Source of the DNA: Croceitalea sp947503285
GTDB taxonomy: Bacteria > Bacteroidota > Bacteroidia > Flavobacteriales > Flavobacteriaceae
DNA: 64,000 nucleotides
Direction: 5' to 3'
Assembly (NCBI RefSeq): GCF_036985505.1
Contig: NZ_BTGQ01000002.1
Span: forward strand, 434,001-498,000
Position numbers and translations under genes: made by a program. How positions within the stretch are numbered: position 1 is the stretch's first letter; every line of letters starts with the position of its first letter. Below, piece by piece: positions 62,843-64,000 of the stretch. The notes below the pieces were generated by a model that was not told the origin of the DNA, searched no databases, and saw only the letters and a program-made list of their open reading frames with translations.

Positions 62843-64000
62843 TTGCTGATTATCTACAACATACTTACCCATATTGCTTGGTTTTATCTAAAACTGATTG
62901 CCCTCTTTAATCCAAAAATGAAGCTTTTTGTCAGGGGAAGGCAAAGAACATTTTCCATTTTAGAAACCCATCTTGAACGTAATCAAAAAACCATCTGGAT
63001 GCATGCGGCTTCCTTAGGTGAGTACGAACAGGGGCTTCCTCTATTAGAGCGCTTAAAACAAACCTATACTAATCACAACTTGGTACTTTCTTTTTTTTCG
63101 CCATCGGGTTACGAGGTAAAAAAAAATAAAACCCCTGCTGATGTTGTTGTCTATTTACCTATGGACAGCGCTGGCAATGCGAAACGTTTTGTTGATTTGG
63201 TAAAGCCCGATCTAGCTATTTTCATCAAATACGAAATCTGGCCAAATTACCTACATGAATTGAACAAAGGTAAAGTACCCACCCTTCTGGTTTCGGCTAT
63301 TTTTTCAAAAAGACAAGTCTATTTTAAACCCTTTGGTAGTTTTATGCGAAAAAGCCTTAAGAATATCTCCCACTTTTTTGTTCAGGATGAAAATTCTAAA
63401 ACGCTTTTGAATTCCATCGGATTTTCAAATACTACGGTAAGTGGGGATACCCGTTTTGATCGCGTCTCAAAGATTCTGGAAGCAGACAATCGACTTGATA
63501 TTATGGATGATTTTGTAAACAACGAATTTTGTCTTGTGGTCGGCAGCAGTTGGCCTGAAGATGAAGCCGTGATAACACCATATATCAACGAGGCCCCTAA
63601 TACAATCAAGTTTGTGATTGCCCCACACAATATCAAAACCAACCACATTCAAAAGCTTGAAACTTCCATTAAAAAGAAGGTTGTGAGGTATTCTTCGAAA
63701 AACGTCTCGAGTTTAAAAGAAGCTCATGTCTTGATTGTTGATACCATCGGACTATTGACAAAAATCTATAGCTATGCGAATGTAGCCTATGTTGGTGGTG
63801 GATTTGCAACTGGACTGCACAATACCCTAGAACCTGCCGTTTTTGGGATTCCGGTCATTATCGGTCCAAAATATTCAGGATTCAAGGAAGCTGAAGACCT
63901 CATCATGAAAAAAGGCATCCTATCTATAGAAACCAACGAAGAATTCAAGAAAACACTGGATTACTTTTTCACCGATCCCAAAGCTTTACGACAAGTCGGT
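62843..64000 (+). CDS. waaA: 3-deoxy-D-manno-octulosonic acid transferase, cut by the window edge
   Basis: The frame runs to the window edge. Its N-terminal helix (YNILTHIAWFYLKLIALFNP) and the motif WMHAASLGEYEQG, with the catalytic Glu, mark a WaaA/KdtA glycosyltransferase that adds Kdo to lipid A precursors. SGDTRFDRV, GSSWPEDEAVI, APHNIK and GGGFATGLHNTLEPA also fit. No in-frame ATG exists before 62918, which would remove the membrane anchor, so I use the TTG at 62843 (MLIIYNILT). The C-terminus lies beyond the window. Confidence 0.93.
   Translation, partial: MLIIYNILTHIAWFYLKLIALFNPKMKLFVRGRQRTFSILETHLERNQKTIWMHAASLGEYEQGLPLLERLKQTYTNHNLVLSFFSPSGYEVKKNKTPADVVVYLPMDSAGNAKRFVDLVKPDLAIFIKYEIWPNYLHELNKGKVPTLLVSAIFSKRQVYFKPFGSFMRKSLKNISHFFVQDENSKTLLNSIGFSNTTVSGDTRFDRVSKILEADNRLDIMDDFVNNEFCLVVGSSWPEDEAVITPYINEAPNTIKFVIAPHNIKTNHIQKLETSIKKKVVRYSSKNVSSLKEAHVLIVDTIGLLTKIYSYANVAYVGGGFATGLHNTLEPAVFGIPVIIGPKYSGFKEAEDLIMKKGILSIETNEEFKKTLDYFFTDPKALRQVG

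Noticed and set aside
56..64000. Prophage, integrase, insertion sequence or CRISPR array
   Set aside because: No transposase, integrase, phage structural gene, terminal inverted repeats with target duplication, or regularly spaced repeat was seen.

Overview
The window looks like a chromosomal segment of a marine Flavobacteriaceae-type bacterium (Bacteroidota). The evidence is AT-rich DNA, promoters of the Bacteroidota form (TTTG, about 19 nt, TAnnTTTG), a C-terminal sorting domain of the type IX secretion system (T9SS) on a giant exported protein, a DUF2723 membrane glycosyltransferase, DUF5916 and DUF4097 proteins, and a ribosomal protein S2 with a helix-hairpin-helix tail. I see no rRNA, CRISPR array, prophage, insertion sequence or integrase. 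Most of the window is core genome, so the novelty lies in unusual versions of known proteins and in small regulatory or repeat structures.

Region by region. 1-2.1 kb: nusA and rimP on the minus strand, then tRNA-Gln with its own promoter and terminator. 2.2-13.6 kb: a DUF2723 glycosyltransferase, a thioredoxin-fold protein without its active-site cysteines, a membrane metallophosphoesterase, cutC, an exported glycosylasparaginase, an unrecognised membrane protein and polA. 13.6-16 kb: a lipoprotein sulfatase, then the only gene-poor stretch, which holds a degenerate repeat and a possible 56-codon gene. 16-22.4 kb: a tyrosine (homogentisate) degradation cluster of a divergent MarR regulator, hpd, hmgA, fahA, a flavin-reductase-like gene and an aminotransferase. 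22.4-25.7 kb: a lipocalin-like lipoprotein and a DUF5916 outer-membrane protein.

25.8-29 kb: translation genes rplM-rpsI and rpsB-tsf. 29-32.3 kb, minus strand: an ECF sigma factor, a HEAT-repeat anti-sigma-like membrane protein and two DUF4097 proteins, probably an envelope-stress module. 32.4-39.8 kb, plus strand: pyrH, frr, an RND-type exporter, asnS, rpoN and a small membrane protein. 39.8-44.2 kb, minus strand: a PorT-like outer-membrane protein, four ExbD proteins in two pairs, a small membrane protein and ExbB. This is an energy-transduction locus with one motor protein and a duplicated ExbD pair.

44.2-64 kb: tRNA-Ser, asparaginase, TatD, a 2150-residue T9SS cargo metalloprotease, a small aspartic protease, the 2-oxoglutarate dehydrogenase E1/E2 genes, a small outer-membrane protein, a carboxypeptidase-regulatory-like protein, an exported amidohydrolase, galE, a DegT-type aminotransferase, and the start of waaA (Kdo transferase), which runs off the right edge.
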